NCBI RefSeq assembly: GCF_021391675.1
Contig: NZ_CP090096.1
Span: 744,001-808,000, forward strand
Direction of reading: 5' to 3'
From: Neorhizobium galegae
GTDB taxonomy: Bacteria > Pseudomonadota > Alphaproteobacteria > Rhizobiales > Rhizobiaceae
Length of the DNA: 64,000 nucleotides
The notes under the pieces are model-generated. The model saw only the letters and a list, made by a program, of their open reading frames with translations, did no database searches and was not told where the DNA came from. The translations under genes were made by a program, and so were the position numbers. Shown piece by piece: positions 1-8,378 of the stretch (within the stretch, counting starts at the first letter, position 1; each line of letters opens with the position of its first letter).

Positions 1-682
1 TGATCAGCGGGTTTTTTGCCTTGGCGAGCAGGTCGGCAGCCTGAGCGACCAATTCCGGGTCGGCCGGGCCGAAGATCGTCGGGGTAACCGTCGAGCGGTG
101 GCTGATCTCGACCTCCGCACCTTCGGCCAGCGCCTCGCGCGGCAGGCTCAGATAGACCGGGCCGCGCGGCTCGCTCATGGCGATGCTCATGGCGCGGTCG
201 ATGACGATGCCTGCCTGTTCCGGGTAACGCAGTTCATAGTCCCATTTGACCACTTCGCGGACCATGCCGCCCTGGTCGAACATTTCCTGGCCCCAATGGA
301 TCGGCGAGGAGCGTGAGCCGAAACGGCCGTGTTCGGTGATCGGCGTGCGGCCGGAGAACATCATGACAGGCACGTTTTCGGATCGGGCGTTGATCAGGCC
401 CATGACCGAGTTGGCAAGCCCGACATTGACGTGGACGATCACGCCGGCCGGTTTTGACGTCATCAGGTAATAGCCGTGCGCCATGCCGACCGCGACACCC
501 TCATGCGGGATGACAAGGGCTTCCGGCATTTTCAGGCCGGTTTCGGACTGGCGGGCAAACGCCTCGATGATCGACGGAAAGTCGGTGCCGCCATTGGCGA
601 ACAGGACATCGATGCCGGCGGCCTTCATATGCGACAGAACTGCCTCGGCGGCGAATGTTCCGGTCGGTTTTTCGTGTTTCAT
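1..682 (-). CDS. Thiamine pyrophosphate enzyme (acetolactate synthase/benzoylformate decarboxylase-like), partial
   Basis: The start at 682 is followed on the minus strand by about 227 codons that run off the left edge, so only the N-terminal half is present. The fold is the TPP-binding N-terminal (Pyr) domain: a FANGGTDFPSIIEAF segment near residues 28-42, then PHEGVAVGMAHGYY, whose Glu is the conserved residue that activates the TPP aminopyrimidine ring, then a GPVYLSLPRE segment typical of the domain end. Family members decarboxylate or ligate 2-oxo acids in the cytoplasm; the substrate cannot be read from this half. It lies 48 bp downstream of an aldehyde dehydrogenase on the same strand. 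A decarboxylase feeding an aldehyde to that enzyme is a reasonable inference, but a synthase is equally possible. Confidence 0.85.
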   Translation of the reverse strand, partial: MKHEKPTGTFAAEAVLSHMKAAGIDVLFANGGTDFPSIIEAFARQSETGLKMPEALVIPHEGVAVGMAHGYYLMTSKPAGVIVHVNVGLANSVMGLINARSENVPVMMFSGRTPITEHGRFGSRSSPIHWGQEMFDQGGMVREVVKWDYELRYPEQAGIVIDRAMSIAMSEPRGPVYLSLPREALAEGAEVEISHRSTVTPTIFGPADPELVAQAADLLAKAKNPLI

Positions 683-730
683 GCTGCAATCCTCTTGGAA
701 ACATTTAATAACCCGCCAGAAACTCGTCCG

Positions 731-2194
731 TCAGGTGATGCTGACCGTCTTGGTGACCATGTAGGCATCGACGCCCTCGATCCCGACTTCGGAACCGTGG
801 CCGCTCGCTTTTACCCCGCCGAACGGCGTTTCCGGCATGGAGATGTTGAAGGAATTGATGCCGACCATGCCCGCTTCCAGCGCGTCGGATAGTTTTGCGA
901 TGGTCTTGTGCGAATTGGAGAAGGCATAGGCCGCAAGCCCGTAGGGCAGTTCGTTCGCCTTGGTGATAGCGTCGTCGAAATCCGAGAAGCGGTTGAGCAC
1001 GGCGACCGGGCCGAACGGCTCCTCGGTCATGATCCGCGCATCGCCCGGTACGTCGGCAAGCACGGTCGGGGCATAGAAAAAGCCTTCGTTGTTGATGCGA
1101 TGCCCGCCGGCGAGCAGCTTGGCGCCCTTGGCGGTGGCGTCCTGCACCAGCGCCTCGATTGCATCGCGGCGGCGGCCGTGGACGAGCGGACCCATGCCGG
1201 TCGCCGGATCGAGGCCGTCGCCGACCGTGATCTTCGCGGCACGCTCCGCAAAGCCGGCGCAGAAGGCGTCATAGGACTTGTCCTGCACATAGAAGCGGGT
1301 CGGTGAAACGCAGACCTGGCCGCCATTGCGGTATTTTCGCTGTACCGACATGTCGAGCGCCGCGGTCTGGTCGGCATCGTCGAAAACGAGTACCGGCGCA
1401 TGACCGCCAAGTTCCATCGTGGTGCGCTTCAGGCTTTCCGAGGCGAGCCGGATGAGGTGCTGGCCCACCGGGACCGAGCCGGTAAACGAGATCTTGCGGA
1501 TGATCGGCGAGGCCAGCAGGTGGCGCGAGATGAAGTCCGGCACGCCATAGACGACGGCAATGACGCCGGCCGGCACGCCCGCATCGACAAGGCATTGGGC
1601 GACGGCGGCGGCCGATGCCGGAGCCTCTTCGCCGGGCTTGTAGATCATCGTGCAGCCGGCGGCGAGCGCCGAGCCCATCTTGCGGGCAGCATTACCGATC
1701 GGGAAATTCCACGCCGAAAAGCCGGCGGTTGGGCCGACCGGTTCCTTGACCACCTGGAAGCGGGTTTCGCCGATGCGGCCGGGAATGACGCGGCCATAAG
1801 TGCGGCGGCCTTCCTCGGCGAACCACTCCATTTCTTCCGTGGCGAAATGGGTTTCCAGCCGCGCTTCGGCGATCGGCTTGCCCATTTCGAGCGTCGCAAG
1901 TGTCGCGATCTCTTCCTGCCGGTCGTGCATCAGCCCTGCTGCGCGCTTGAGGATGCGGCCGCGTTCGCGCGGGCTGGTGGCCCGCCAGAGCGGAAAGGCG
2001 CGCTTGGCGGCTTCGAGCGCCCGGTCGAGATCTTGCGCCGTCGCATGCGGCACCACGCCGATCGCCTTTTCAGTGGCCGGATTGATGAGAGGCTGCGTCT
2101 TGCGGCCGCCGTTTTCCAGCCAGACACCGTCGATCAGGAGACGCGCGGATTGGTAACCGTCGGACGAACGGGCTGGATTGGTCGCGATGTTCAT
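731..2194 (-). CDS. NAD(P)-dependent aldehyde dehydrogenase (succinate-semialdehyde dehydrogenase-like)
   Basis: A 487-residue ALDH-superfamily enzyme that oxidises an aldehyde to its acid. Visible features are the WNFP motif (Asn163), the KPGEE cofactor segment (Lys186), FTGS near 237-240, the general base Glu261 in MELGGH and the catalytic nucleophile Cys295 in GGQVCVSPTR. I chose the ATG at 2194 because GGAGGAG lies just upstream; the frame stays open further upstream to 2314, but that extension has no ribosome site and no family similarity. It sits between the SDR gene and the TPP enzyme on the same strand, so the three probably form one catabolic operon. Succinate semialdehyde or glutarate semialdehyde are likely substrate types from family resemblance only. 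Confidence 0.92.
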   Translation of the reverse strand: MNIATNPARSSDGYQSARLLIDGVWLENGGRKTQPLINPATEKAIGVVPHATAQDLDRALEAAKRAFPLWRATSPRERGRILKRAAGLMHDRQEEIATLATLEMGKPIAEARLETHFATEEMEWFAEEGRRTYGRVIPGRIGETRFQVVKEPVGPTAGFSAWNFPIGNAARKMGSALAAGCTMIYKPGEEAPASAAAVAQCLVDAGVPAGVIAVVYGVPDFISRHLLASPIIRKISFTGSVPVGQHLIRLASESLKRTTMELGGHAPVLVFDDADQTAALDMSVQRKYRNGGQVCVSPTRFYVQDKSYDAFCAGFAERAAKITVGDGLDPATGMGPLVHGRRRDAIEALVQDATAKGAKLLAGGHRINNEGFFYAPTVLADVPGDARIMTEEPFGPVAVLNRFSDFDDAITKANELPYGLAAYAFSNSHKTIAKLSDALEAGMVGINSFNISMPETPFGGVKASGHGSEVGIEGVDAYMVTKTVSIT

Positions 2195-2333
2195 GGTCGT
2201 CTCCTCCGTTTTCATGAGACGAGTGCGTCTGGCATCCGTCAATTTCGGGCTTTTCTCAAACCCGGCTTCCTCGTCCGCTTCAAGGGGATAAAGCAGGGAG
2301 CCTGATATTGTCAATTCCGACGTTCACGTCGGC

Positions 2334-3125
2334 TCAAATAGCGACCGTACCGCCGTCGATCGGGATTACCGCTCCGGTCATGAAACTCGAGGCCTTCGAT
2401 GCCAGAAGCAGTGCAAGGCCCATGATCTCGTCGGTCTCGGCAATGCGGCCGAGCGGCACGGTGTCGGCAAAGGCCTTTTCCACCTCCGGTTCGCGGATGC
2501 GGCCGCCGGCGATATTGGTGCGGAAGGGGCCGGGCGCGATGCCGTTGACGAGCACGTTATAGGGCGCAAGCTCCCAGGAGGCCTGCTTGACGAGATTGAC
2601 GACGGCGCCCTTGCTGGATGCATAGGCATAACCGGTCATCGGGTCGGCGCGTAAGCCGGCAATCGAGGCGATCACGACAATGCGGCCGCTTTTCTGCTTC
2701 TTCATGTGCTTTGCGGCGGACTGGATAGCAATGAACGTGGCGGTGAGGTTTACGTCAACCACCTTGTTCCACAGCTCGTCGCTGACATTTTCGATCGCTC
2801 CCGCTTCCGTGCGGGAATTTGGGCCGCCGCTGATGCCGGCATTGGCAACGAGGATGTCGAGGTGTCCGTGCTTTTGCACAATGCCGTCGATGGTGTTGCG
2901 CAGGCTTGCACTGTCGGAGACGTCGACCTGATGGCTCTCGGCGGAAAAACCCTGGCCGCTCAGCCATTGATAGGCGGCGGCGAGTGCCTCGGCGTCGAGA
3001 TCGAGCAACGCCACATACGCACCGTTGGCCGCCAGCGTCTTGGTGATGGCGAGCCCGAGGCCGCTCGCCGCACCGGTGACGATCGCGATTTGGCCTTTGA
3101 GATCAAACAGTTTTTCGGCCTGCAT
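2334..3125 (-). CDS. Short-chain dehydrogenase/reductase
   Basis: A 263-residue classical SDR that interconverts an alcohol and a ketone with NAD(P)H. The cofactor motif TGAASGLG is at residues 17-24, NAG at 95-97, and the catalytic residues are Asn126, Ser154, Tyr168 and Lys172 (YASSK). The LDLD segment after beta2 (acidic residue near 42-44) favours NAD over NADP. The start at 3125 is preceded by GGGAGGAG; the longer frame to 3233 is not supported. It is the first gene of a minus-strand set with the aldehyde dehydrogenase and the TPP enzyme, divergent from the alpha/beta hydrolase at 3350. The specific substrate is unknown. Confidence 0.92.
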   Translation of the reverse strand: MQAEKLFDLKGQIAIVTGAASGLGLAITKTLAANGAYVALLDLDAEALAAAYQWLSGQGFSAESHQVDVSDSASLRNTIDGIVQKHGHLDILVANAGISGGPNSRTEAGAIENVSDELWNKVVDVNLTATFIAIQSAAKHMKKQKSGRIVVIASIAGLRADPMTGYAYASSKGAVVNLVKQASWELAPYNVLVNGIAPGPFRTNIAGGRIREPEVEKAFADTVPLGRIAETDEIMGLALLLASKASSFMTGAVIPIDGGTVAI

Positions 3126-3266
3126 TTTTCTCCTCCCTGAGAGCCGGGCGAGCATGACCTCTCCACCCAAGCGGCTCCAACCTTGTATGCAATTCCCCAA
3201 GATGCAAGTTAGAAATTTGCTATTATCAATCAAAATTTGACAGAATCATATTGACCCTCCCGAAAA

Positions 3267-3276
3267 GGTTATACAG
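3267..3276. promoter_or_regulatory. GTATAC-like element in the divergent SDR/hydrolase promoter region
   Basis: GGTTATACAG lies in the 224-bp gap between the divergent starts at 3125 and 3350. TTGACC at 3251-3256 precedes TATACA at 3270-3275 by 13 bases, the same arrangement as upstream of the flavin reductase gene. It may be an operator or part of a promoter; this is inference. Confidence 0.25.
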
Positions 3277-3349
3277 ATTGCCGCCATTCGCGGGTGCCGA
3301 GGAGCGCCTGCCTTAACGGTCGTCAGGTCCCGGGGAGGGTGAAACACCG

Positions 3350-4135
3350 ATGAGCTTTACCGAAAGCCTTGAAACCGTCACCGGCACGAAGATCCGGCTC
3401 ATGCGGGGAGGCAAGGGCGCTCCGCTGCTCTTCCTGCACGGTGCGAGCGGCGCCTCGCGCTGGCTGCCCTTCATGGAGAAGCTTTCCGAAACCCACGAGG
3501 TGATCGTGCCGGAACATCCGGGTTTCGGCGCCTCCGACAATCCGGAATGGCTCGACAATATTTCCGACCTCGCCTTCTTTTATCTGGATGTCCTCGACCA
3601 TCTCGGCCTCGACAAGGTCCATCTCGTCGGCACGTCGATCGGCGGCTGGCTCGCCGCGGAAATCGCAATCCGCAATGAGACCAAGCTCGGCTCCCTGACT
3701 GTCGTGGCGCCGGCCGGCATCCGCGTGAAGGGCATTCGCAAGGGCGACGTCTTCATGTGGAGCCCGGAGGAGACCGCCCGCAACCTCTTCCACGACCAGG
3801 CGTTTGCGGAAGCGATGCTGGCGGCCCCGCCGCCGTCGAAGGAAGGGATGGAAATCCTTCTCAGGAACAAGCTCACGTCGGCCAAGCTCGCCTGGGAGCC
3901 GCGTTTTCTCAATCCTGACCTGCACAAGTGGCTGCATCGCATTTCGGTACCGACACTGATCGTCTGGGGCGACGACGACAAGGCGATGCCGGTCGGTTAC
4001 GCTCCGGCCTGGCGCGACCTCATTCCCAATTCGCGGCTTGAGATCATCGAGAACTGTGGACATCTGCCGCAGATCGAAAAGGCCGACCGTTTCGTCGAAC
4101 TGGTCAACGGCTTCATCGGGGAGGTTACGCGATGA
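3350..4135 (+). CDS. Alpha/beta hydrolase (first copy, paired with LLM monooxygenase)
   Basis: A 261-residue alpha/beta-hydrolase-fold enzyme. The oxyanion-hole HG is at 30-31, the nucleophile elbow GTSIGG has Ser96, the acid is in the WGDDD run (208-210) and the base is His238 in NCGHLP. GGGGAGGG precedes the ATG. Its stop overlaps the start of the following luciferase-like monooxygenase (ATGA), so the two are translationally coupled and probably act in sequence, the hydrolase opening an ester, lactone, C-C or amide bond made by the oxygenase. A second hydrolase-oxygenase pair is found at 8379-10297, in reversed gene order. Substrate not identifiable. Confidence 0.92.
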   Translation: MSFTESLETVTGTKIRLMRGGKGAPLLFLHGASGASRWLPFMEKLSETHEVIVPEHPGFGASDNPEWLDNISDLAFFYLDVLDHLGLDKVHLVGTSIGGWLAAEIAIRNETKLGSLTVVAPAGIRVKGIRKGDVFMWSPEETARNLFHDQAFAEAMLAAPPPSKEGMEILLRNKLTSAKLAWEPRFLNPDLHKWLHRISVPTLIVWGDDDKAMPVGYAPAWRDLIPNSRLEIIENCGHLPQIEKADRFVELVNGFIGEVTR

Positions 4136-5292
4136 AATTCTACTTCATGCACCTGATGCCCTATGCGGATCTCGATCTGTCCTATGACGAGAAGCACAAT
4201 TCCGCCTGGGTCACCCTGCCAAACACCTACTACGACCCGAAGAAGGGCCACCAGCTCTACAACCGTTATCTGGACGAGCTCGAATATGCCGACCAGCTCG
4301 GTTTCGACGGCATCTGCGTCAACGAGCACCATTCCAACGCCTACGGCCTGATGCCGATCCCGGGCGTCATGGCCGGCGCGCTCGCCCGCCGCACCAAGAA
4401 CGTCAAGATCGCCATTCTCGGCCGGGCGCTGCCGCTTCTCAACAACCCGCTGACCGTCGCGGAAGAATTCGCGATGGTCGATAACATCACCGGCGGCCGC
4501 CTGATTGCCGGCATGGTGCGCGGCATCGGCGCCGAGTACCATTCCTGGGGCGTCAATCCAGCCTTCAGCCACGAGCGCTTCCAGGAAGCCCATGACCTGA
4601 TCCTGCAGGCCTGGACGCAACCCGGGCCGAGCGTCTTCGAAGGCAAGCACTACAATTTCGATTATGTGAACGTCTGGCCGCGCGTCTACCAGGACAATCC
4701 GCACCCGCCGATCTGGATCCCGAGCCAGGGTTCCAGTGAAACCATCGAATGGGCCGCCCATCCGGATCGCAAATATACCTATCTCCAGACCTTCGCCTCG
4801 GTCTCGATCGTCGCCCGCTACATGAAGATGTATAAGGACGTCGCTGCCGGTTATGGCTATGAGGCGACCGAGGACCAGCTTGGCTGGTCGCTGCCACTCT
4901 ATGTGGCCGAGACCGACGAGATCGCCCGCCGCGAAGCCAAGGACCATATCGAGGCCTTCCTGCAGAAGTTCCTGCGCATGCCGATGGAGATGCTGCTGCC
5001 GCCGGGCTACACCTCGGTGAAATCCATGGTCGGGGCGATGTCGGCCAAGGCCGGCCATGCGATGAAGCAGACGATCGACAGCGTCATCGAAGAGGGCAAG
5101 TTCATCTGCGGCAGCCCGGCAACGGTGCGCGAGAAGCTGGAAGAATACCAGGCCCAGATCGGCTTCGGTCATCTCTTGACGCTTCTGCAGTTCGGCACCC
5201 TGCCGGCCGAGCTAACCCGCAAGAACATGGAGATCTACTCCAAGGAGGTCATGCCATATCTGCGCAACGTGACCGCCAGGCGGACGGCCTGA
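4132..5292 (+). CDS. LLM-class flavin-dependent monooxygenase (luciferase-like), first copy
   Basis: A 386-residue member of the bacterial luciferase-like (F420/FMNH2-dependent) TIM-barrel family. The N-terminus MKFYFMHLMPYADLD is very close to that of the second copy at 8379 (MKFNFFHLMPYPDYD). The shared CVNEHHSNAYGLMPIP stretch (near residues 62-77) is the usual flavin/substrate region, and IAGMVRGIGAEY follows. These enzymes use reduced FMN supplied by a separate reductase, and an FMN reductase gene is present at 7701. The gene overlaps the upstream hydrolase stop by 4 bases. Likely reactions are hydroxylation, Baeyer-Villiger oxidation or oxidative ring opening; the sequence does not decide. 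Confidence 0.92.
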   Translation: MKFYFMHLMPYADLDLSYDEKHNSAWVTLPNTYYDPKKGHQLYNRYLDELEYADQLGFDGICVNEHHSNAYGLMPIPGVMAGALARRTKNVKIAILGRALPLLNNPLTVAEEFAMVDNITGGRLIAGMVRGIGAEYHSWGVNPAFSHERFQEAHDLILQAWTQPGPSVFEGKHYNFDYVNVWPRVYQDNPHPPIWIPSQGSSETIEWAAHPDRKYTYLQTFASVSIVARYMKMYKDVAAGYGYEATEDQLGWSLPLYVAETDEIARREAKDHIEAFLQKFLRMPMEMLLPPGYTSVKSMVGAMSAKAGHAMKQTIDSVIEEGKFICGSPATVREKLEEYQAQIGFGHLLTLLQFGTLPAELTRKNMEIYSKEVMPYLRNVTARRTA

Positions 5293-5443
5293 CGGGGGGA
5301 TGTCGATTTGATGATTTTGGTAAGGCTATGAAGCCTTTGGGCGTAGTCATATCACCCAAGGTTCATCTTGATGTGCGATCACGATTGTCGTCATTTGAGG
5401 CGCAGGACCGCACAATTGTCACCCCCCAGTCGCTGCGGTCTTA

Positions 5444-5625
5444 GCGGCCGGCGCCCCAAAAGCCGGCCGCTCCCCTGGGGGCTATACCCCTTGTGCTAGG
5501 TCTTTTGGACGAGTTGAGGACTTCGCAGTCCGGAGTACAATGGTGTTCTCCTAAGTCGAGCGTAGAAGAGGTTACGTCTTAGGAGGGGCCCGCGCAGGGG
5601 GAAAAGGCGCGGGCCTTTTTATTTT
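5444..5625 (+). ncRNA. Candidate structured small RNA with intrinsic terminator
   Basis: The 405-bp gap after the first monooxygenase contains a run of hairpins on one strand. A perfect 9-bp stem lies at 5444-5452/5462-5470. GGGG/CCCC pair at 5477-5480 and 5487-5490. A long-range 7-bp pairing TTGTGCT/AGTACAA (5491-5497 with 5534-5540, one G-U) encloses a GGACT-TCGC-AGTCC hairpin (5518-5531). CTCCTAAG/CTTAGGAG (5548-5555, 5578-5585) follows, with an inner CGTA/TACG. The run ends in a strong terminator. No open frame covers it. It does not match the key motifs of SRP RNA or tmRNA as I know them. A rhizobial trans-acting sRNA is a reasonable guess; the exact 5' end is uncertain and the first 9-bp stem may be a separate element. 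Confidence 0.6.
5588..5625 (+). terminator. Rho-independent terminator of the small RNA candidate
   Basis: GGCCCGCGC (5588-5596) pairs perfectly with GCGCGGGCC (5607-5615) around a purine-rich loop, followed by TTTTTATTTT. Confidence 0.85.
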
Positions 5626-5697
5626 GCAGCACAGCATCAAAAAAGGTGATGCTATTTACAAAATTTCATGCATGTTCGCCGCGGGCTGGGGCGAGAC

Positions 5698-5883
5698 ATG
5701 ATTCCAAAAAACAACGATGGTTGCGCGGATGATCTTCCGAACGGAGACGATTATTCAGAGCTTACCGATGGCGAACTCGAAGAGCTCGCTTTTGTGCTGA
5801 TCGAGGCACTGACAATTCCGCCGCTGTCGGCCTGTTCCAGGTCGGGTATTGCGGACCTTGCCCCACAACTACCATCGGAATGA
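5698..5883 (+). CDS. Small acidic hypothetical protein
   Basis: A possible 61-residue protein starting MIPKNNDG with an acidic stretch YSELTDGELEELAF (about residues 18-31) and no recognisable domain. The frame is also open from 5668. The ribosome site before 5698 (GGGGCGAG) is weak. It lies just downstream of the small RNA terminator and upstream of a methyltransferase-like gene. I keep it because codon usage looks coding and the acidic helix is not a typical shadow product, but it may be spurious. Confidence 0.35.
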   Translation: MIPKNNDGCADDLPNGDDYSELTDGELEELAFVLIEALTIPPLSACSRSGIADLAPQLPSE

Positions 5884-6074
5884 AGGGGAAGGTAGTTCCC
5901 GCCCTCCATGACCCGAGCTCAGCCTCCGGCGGCCGCTTCCAGGCCGGCGATATCGAACACCATCCTTCAGCATGGCCTCGGTGAGCCGATTCTTCCGCCG
6001 ACCGCCGATAGTCCGTGTTTTCGCCGCAACGTCTGTGTTAGGAGGCGTCCCACACGAGACGATGAGATAGACCG

Positions 6075-6749
6075 ATGCTTCCCTGGATACAGCTTGACCG
6101 CGCAACCATTCCCGGCGAGGGCGGCGAATTGCGCCTGAAGCAGCGCGGAGCCGAATTTTCGATCATGCTCGGTTCGACGGAGTTGATGAACAGCCGGCTG
6201 AGCGGTTCGGAAGAGGCGCTGGCGACGCTCTCCTGTGAGCGGATTGCCGGGCGGAAAAATACCCACATGCTGATCGGAGGCCTCGGCATGGGGTTTACGC
6301 TGCGGGCGGCCCTGGGAGCCCTGTCGGACGATACCAGGGTCACCATCGCGGAACTGGTTCCGGCCGTGGTCGACTGGGCGCGCGGGCCGATGGCGGAGTT
6401 TCACAAGGGGACGCTCGACGATCCGCGTGTCGATATTCATGTCGGCGATGTCGGTGCGCTGATCCGGTCGCGCGACGCCGCTTACGATGCCATCCTGCTC
6501 GATGTCGACAACGGCCCCGACGGGCTTACGCGTGCTTCCAACGACAGCCTTTATAACCACACCGGGCTTCGAGCCGCCAAGGCTGCGCTGCGCGACAACG
6601 GCGTCCTGGCCGTCTGGTCGTCAGCGCCGGATGCCGCCTTCACCCGGCGGCTGCGGGACGTGGGATTTGCCGCCGAGGAGGTTTATGTGCGTGCCAATGG
6701 CAAGCGCGGTGGCCGCCACGTCCTGTGGATGGCCACCAACCGGCAGTAG
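6075..6749 (+). CDS. Spermidine-synthase-like class I methyltransferase-fold protein
   Basis: A 224-residue Rossmann-fold protein. LIGGLGMGFTLRA (about 74-86) is the glycine-rich motif I, VTIAELVPAVVDWAR supplies the acidic ribose-binding residue (Glu), and YDAILLDVDNGPDG is the motif shared with spermidine synthase-like proteins. The N-terminal beta domain is short. The family is often annotated as spermidine synthase, but polyamine-synthase activity is unproven for this short form; a SAM- or dcSAM-binding role is safer. It is convergent with the GntR regulator at 6799 and not obviously part of the catabolic operons. The ribosome site before 6075 is weak. Confidence 0.8.
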   Translation: MLPWIQLDRATIPGEGGELRLKQRGAEFSIMLGSTELMNSRLSGSEEALATLSCERIAGRKNTHMLIGGLGMGFTLRAALGALSDDTRVTIAELVPAVVDWARGPMAEFHKGTLDDPRVDIHVGDVGALIRSRDAAYDAILLDVDNGPDGLTRASNDSLYNHTGLRAAKAALRDNGVLAVWSSAPDAAFTRRLRDVGFAAEEVYVRANGKRGGRHVLWMATNRQ

Positions 6750-6798
6750 GTCTGCAACGGCCAGTCCGCGGGAGCTTCGAAGAGCGGCACTACCGCAC

Positions 6799-7506
6799 TC
6801 ATTTCGCCCCGTCTTCATGCTCCAGTGAGCCTGAGGCGGACGGCAAGAGCGAAAAGAGATGGGCGTTCATCGCCGCCTGCGCCCATTCGGGATTGCGGGC
6901 CTTGAGCGCCGCGAGGATTTCCCGATGCTGGGCATGGGTGCGGCGGGTGCGCACTTCGACCGGCTCCGAATAGCGGTTGAAGATCGAGGCCGGCAGTTCC
7001 AGCGAAGAGGCCAGGATCTTTTCGAGCCGCGGGCTTTCGGCGGCAGCGGCGATCACCGCGTGGAATTCGCCGTTGAGCTTGTCGAACCCTTCGAGATGTT
7101 CGTTCCAGCCGAGTTCCTCGAACTGGGTCTCCATCAACCGTTCCAGCTCCTGCAGCCGCTGCAGCTCGGCTTCCGAGATGCGGGTGGCAGCGCGGCTGGT
7201 CGCATGACCTTCGAGAATGGCACGCAGCCGAAAGATCTCGACCGCGTCGTCGAGCGAAAAATCCGCGACGATCCCCCGCCGGTAACGTTCCAGCACCACG
7301 AGGCCCTCGGCATTCAGCCGGTTCAAAGCCTCGCGGATCGGCGTGCGGGAAACGCCGATCGCGGCGGCGAGCTGGTTTTCGAGCAGCTTGTCACCGGAGC
7401 GCATCTCGCCGGTGAGGATCAGGTGCCGGATGCGATGATAGGCGGTTTCGACGGCGCTCTGCGTCGCCCCGTCCTTCGCTCCGTCTCTGGTTGTCTCGTT
7501 GGTCAA
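6799..7506 (-). CDS. GntR-family transcriptional regulator (FCD subfamily)
   Basis: A DNA-binding regulator of about 235 residues. The N-terminal winged helix-turn-helix reads AYHRIRHLILTGEMRSG, then LAAAIGVSRTPIREAL, a classic GntR recognition region. The C-terminal all-helical FCD domain, with Asp/His metal or ligand residues (FHAVIAAAAE and HAQHREIL), binds a small carboxylate ligand. The preferred start is TTG at 7506 preceded by GGAAAAGGTGG; the frame is open to a TTG at 7554. It is divergent from the flavin-reductase/monooxygenase set, so it probably controls that set and itself. TGTATACC and its exact complement flank the divergent promoter region. Confidence 0.88.
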   Translation of the reverse strand: MTNETTRDGAKDGATQSAVETAYHRIRHLILTGEMRSGDKLLENQLAAAIGVSRTPIREALNRLNAEGLVVLERYRRGIVADFSLDDAVEIFRLRAILEGHATSRAATRISEAELQRLQELERLMETQFEELGWNEHLEGFDKLNGEFHAVIAAAAESPRLEKILASSLELPASIFNRYSEPVEVRTRRTHAQHREILAALKARNPEWAQAAMNAHLFSLLPSASGSLEHEDGAK

Positions 7507-7572
7507 GCGGCCACCTTTTCCTTGTCGTGATGATGATGCGGGAAAATATGACAATCGTCTATCGTCAAAAAG

Positions 7573-7580
7573 TGTATACC
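7573..7580. promoter_or_regulatory. TGTATACC element on the GntR side of the divergent promoter
   Basis: TGTATACC here is the exact reverse complement of GGTATACA at 7635-7642; the two sites point outwards towards the divergent genes. GTATAC-centred dyads are common operators of FCD-type GntR regulators, so this may be the binding site of the regulator encoded at 6799-7506. It could also be a -10 element. Confidence 0.4.
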
Positions 7581-7634
7581 AGACGAGCGTACCTGGTGGG
7601 GTGATGGCGGATATTTCTTGACTTCCGCCTGAAA

Positions 7635-7642
7635 GGTATACA
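7635..7642. promoter_or_regulatory. GGTATACA element upstream of the flavin reductase gene
   Basis: Located 59 bp before the start at 7701, the mirror image of the site at 7573-7580. TTGACT at 7618-7623 stands 13 bases before TATACA (7637-7642), too close for a normal sigma-70 promoter. An operator overlapping the promoter is therefore plausible. Confidence 0.4.
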
Positions 7643-7700
7643 AAGATCCTTTCAGGAGGCCTGATAAGGCAATCGGCTTCGGCCGAGGGAGGAGACCACC

Positions 7701-8312
7701 ATGACGCAAGCCCGCAAACCTTTTATCGTCGGTATCGGCGGGACCCAGCGCCCCGGCTCGAGTTCCGAGCTCGCCCTGCGCCATTGCCTCGCCGCTGCCG
7801 AAAGGGCCGGCGCGGAAACCGACCTCATCTGCGGTGCGGCGCTCGAACTGCCACTCTTCGATCCGGGCGTGACGCACCGCACTCCGGCCGCCCTTCGTCT
7901 TCTTCAGTCCCTTCGTCGCGCCGACGGCATCATCATTGCAACGCCGAGCTATCACGGCGGCATGTCCGGCATGATCAAGAACGCCATCGACTATACGGAA
8001 GATATGCGCGAGGACGCCCGTTCCTATTTCGAGGGCCGCGCCGTCGGCTGCATCGTCTGCGCCGCCGGCGACCAGGCGCTCGGTGCGACGCTGATCGGCC
8101 TGCGCTCGGTCGTGCATGCGCTGCGCGGCTGGCCGACCCCCTACGCGGCGACCATCAAATCCAACGAGAAACCTTTCGTCGACGGCAAACCAGCTCGCCG
8201 CGAGGTTGCCCAGCCGCTCGAGATCGTCGCTTCGCAGGTCGTCAGCTTTGCCGAAATGGCGATGGCCAGCCGCGTCGACGACGTCGCACCGCGCCTCGTC
8301 GCCAGCAACTGA
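7701..8312 (+). CDS. NADPH-dependent FMN reductase
   Basis: A 203-residue flavodoxin-fold reductase of the FMN_red family. The phosphate-binding loop GTQRPGSSSELA (about 14-25) and the TPSYHGGMSGMIKNAIDY stretch (FMN ring contacts) are clear. It transfers hydride from NADPH to FMN, giving free FMNH2 for two-component monooxygenases. GAGGAGACCACC precedes the ATG. It starts the set running into the second luciferase-like monooxygenase (66-bp gap), making it the likely partner of both LLM oxygenases in this region. The operon is divergent from the GntR regulator. Confidence 0.92.
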   Translation: MTQARKPFIVGIGGTQRPGSSSELALRHCLAAAERAGAETDLICGAALELPLFDPGVTHRTPAALRLLQSLRRADGIIIATPSYHGGMSGMIKNAIDYTEDMREDARSYFEGRAVGCIVCAAGDQALGATLIGLRSVVHALRGWPTPYAATIKSNEKPFVDGKPARREVAQPLEIVASQVVSFAEMAMASRVDDVAPRLVASN

Positions 8313-8378
8313 TCCAATTTCAATCGTCGTCGGATCCGTTTTGCCTTCATCCGGGCGACGGTCCCAGCGGAGCTTTCC

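Noticed and set aside
5477..5625. SRP RNA or tmRNA identity for the structured RNA
   Set aside because: The SRP GGTCAGG...GGAAGCAGC apical loop and the tRNA-like T-arm of tmRNA are both missing.
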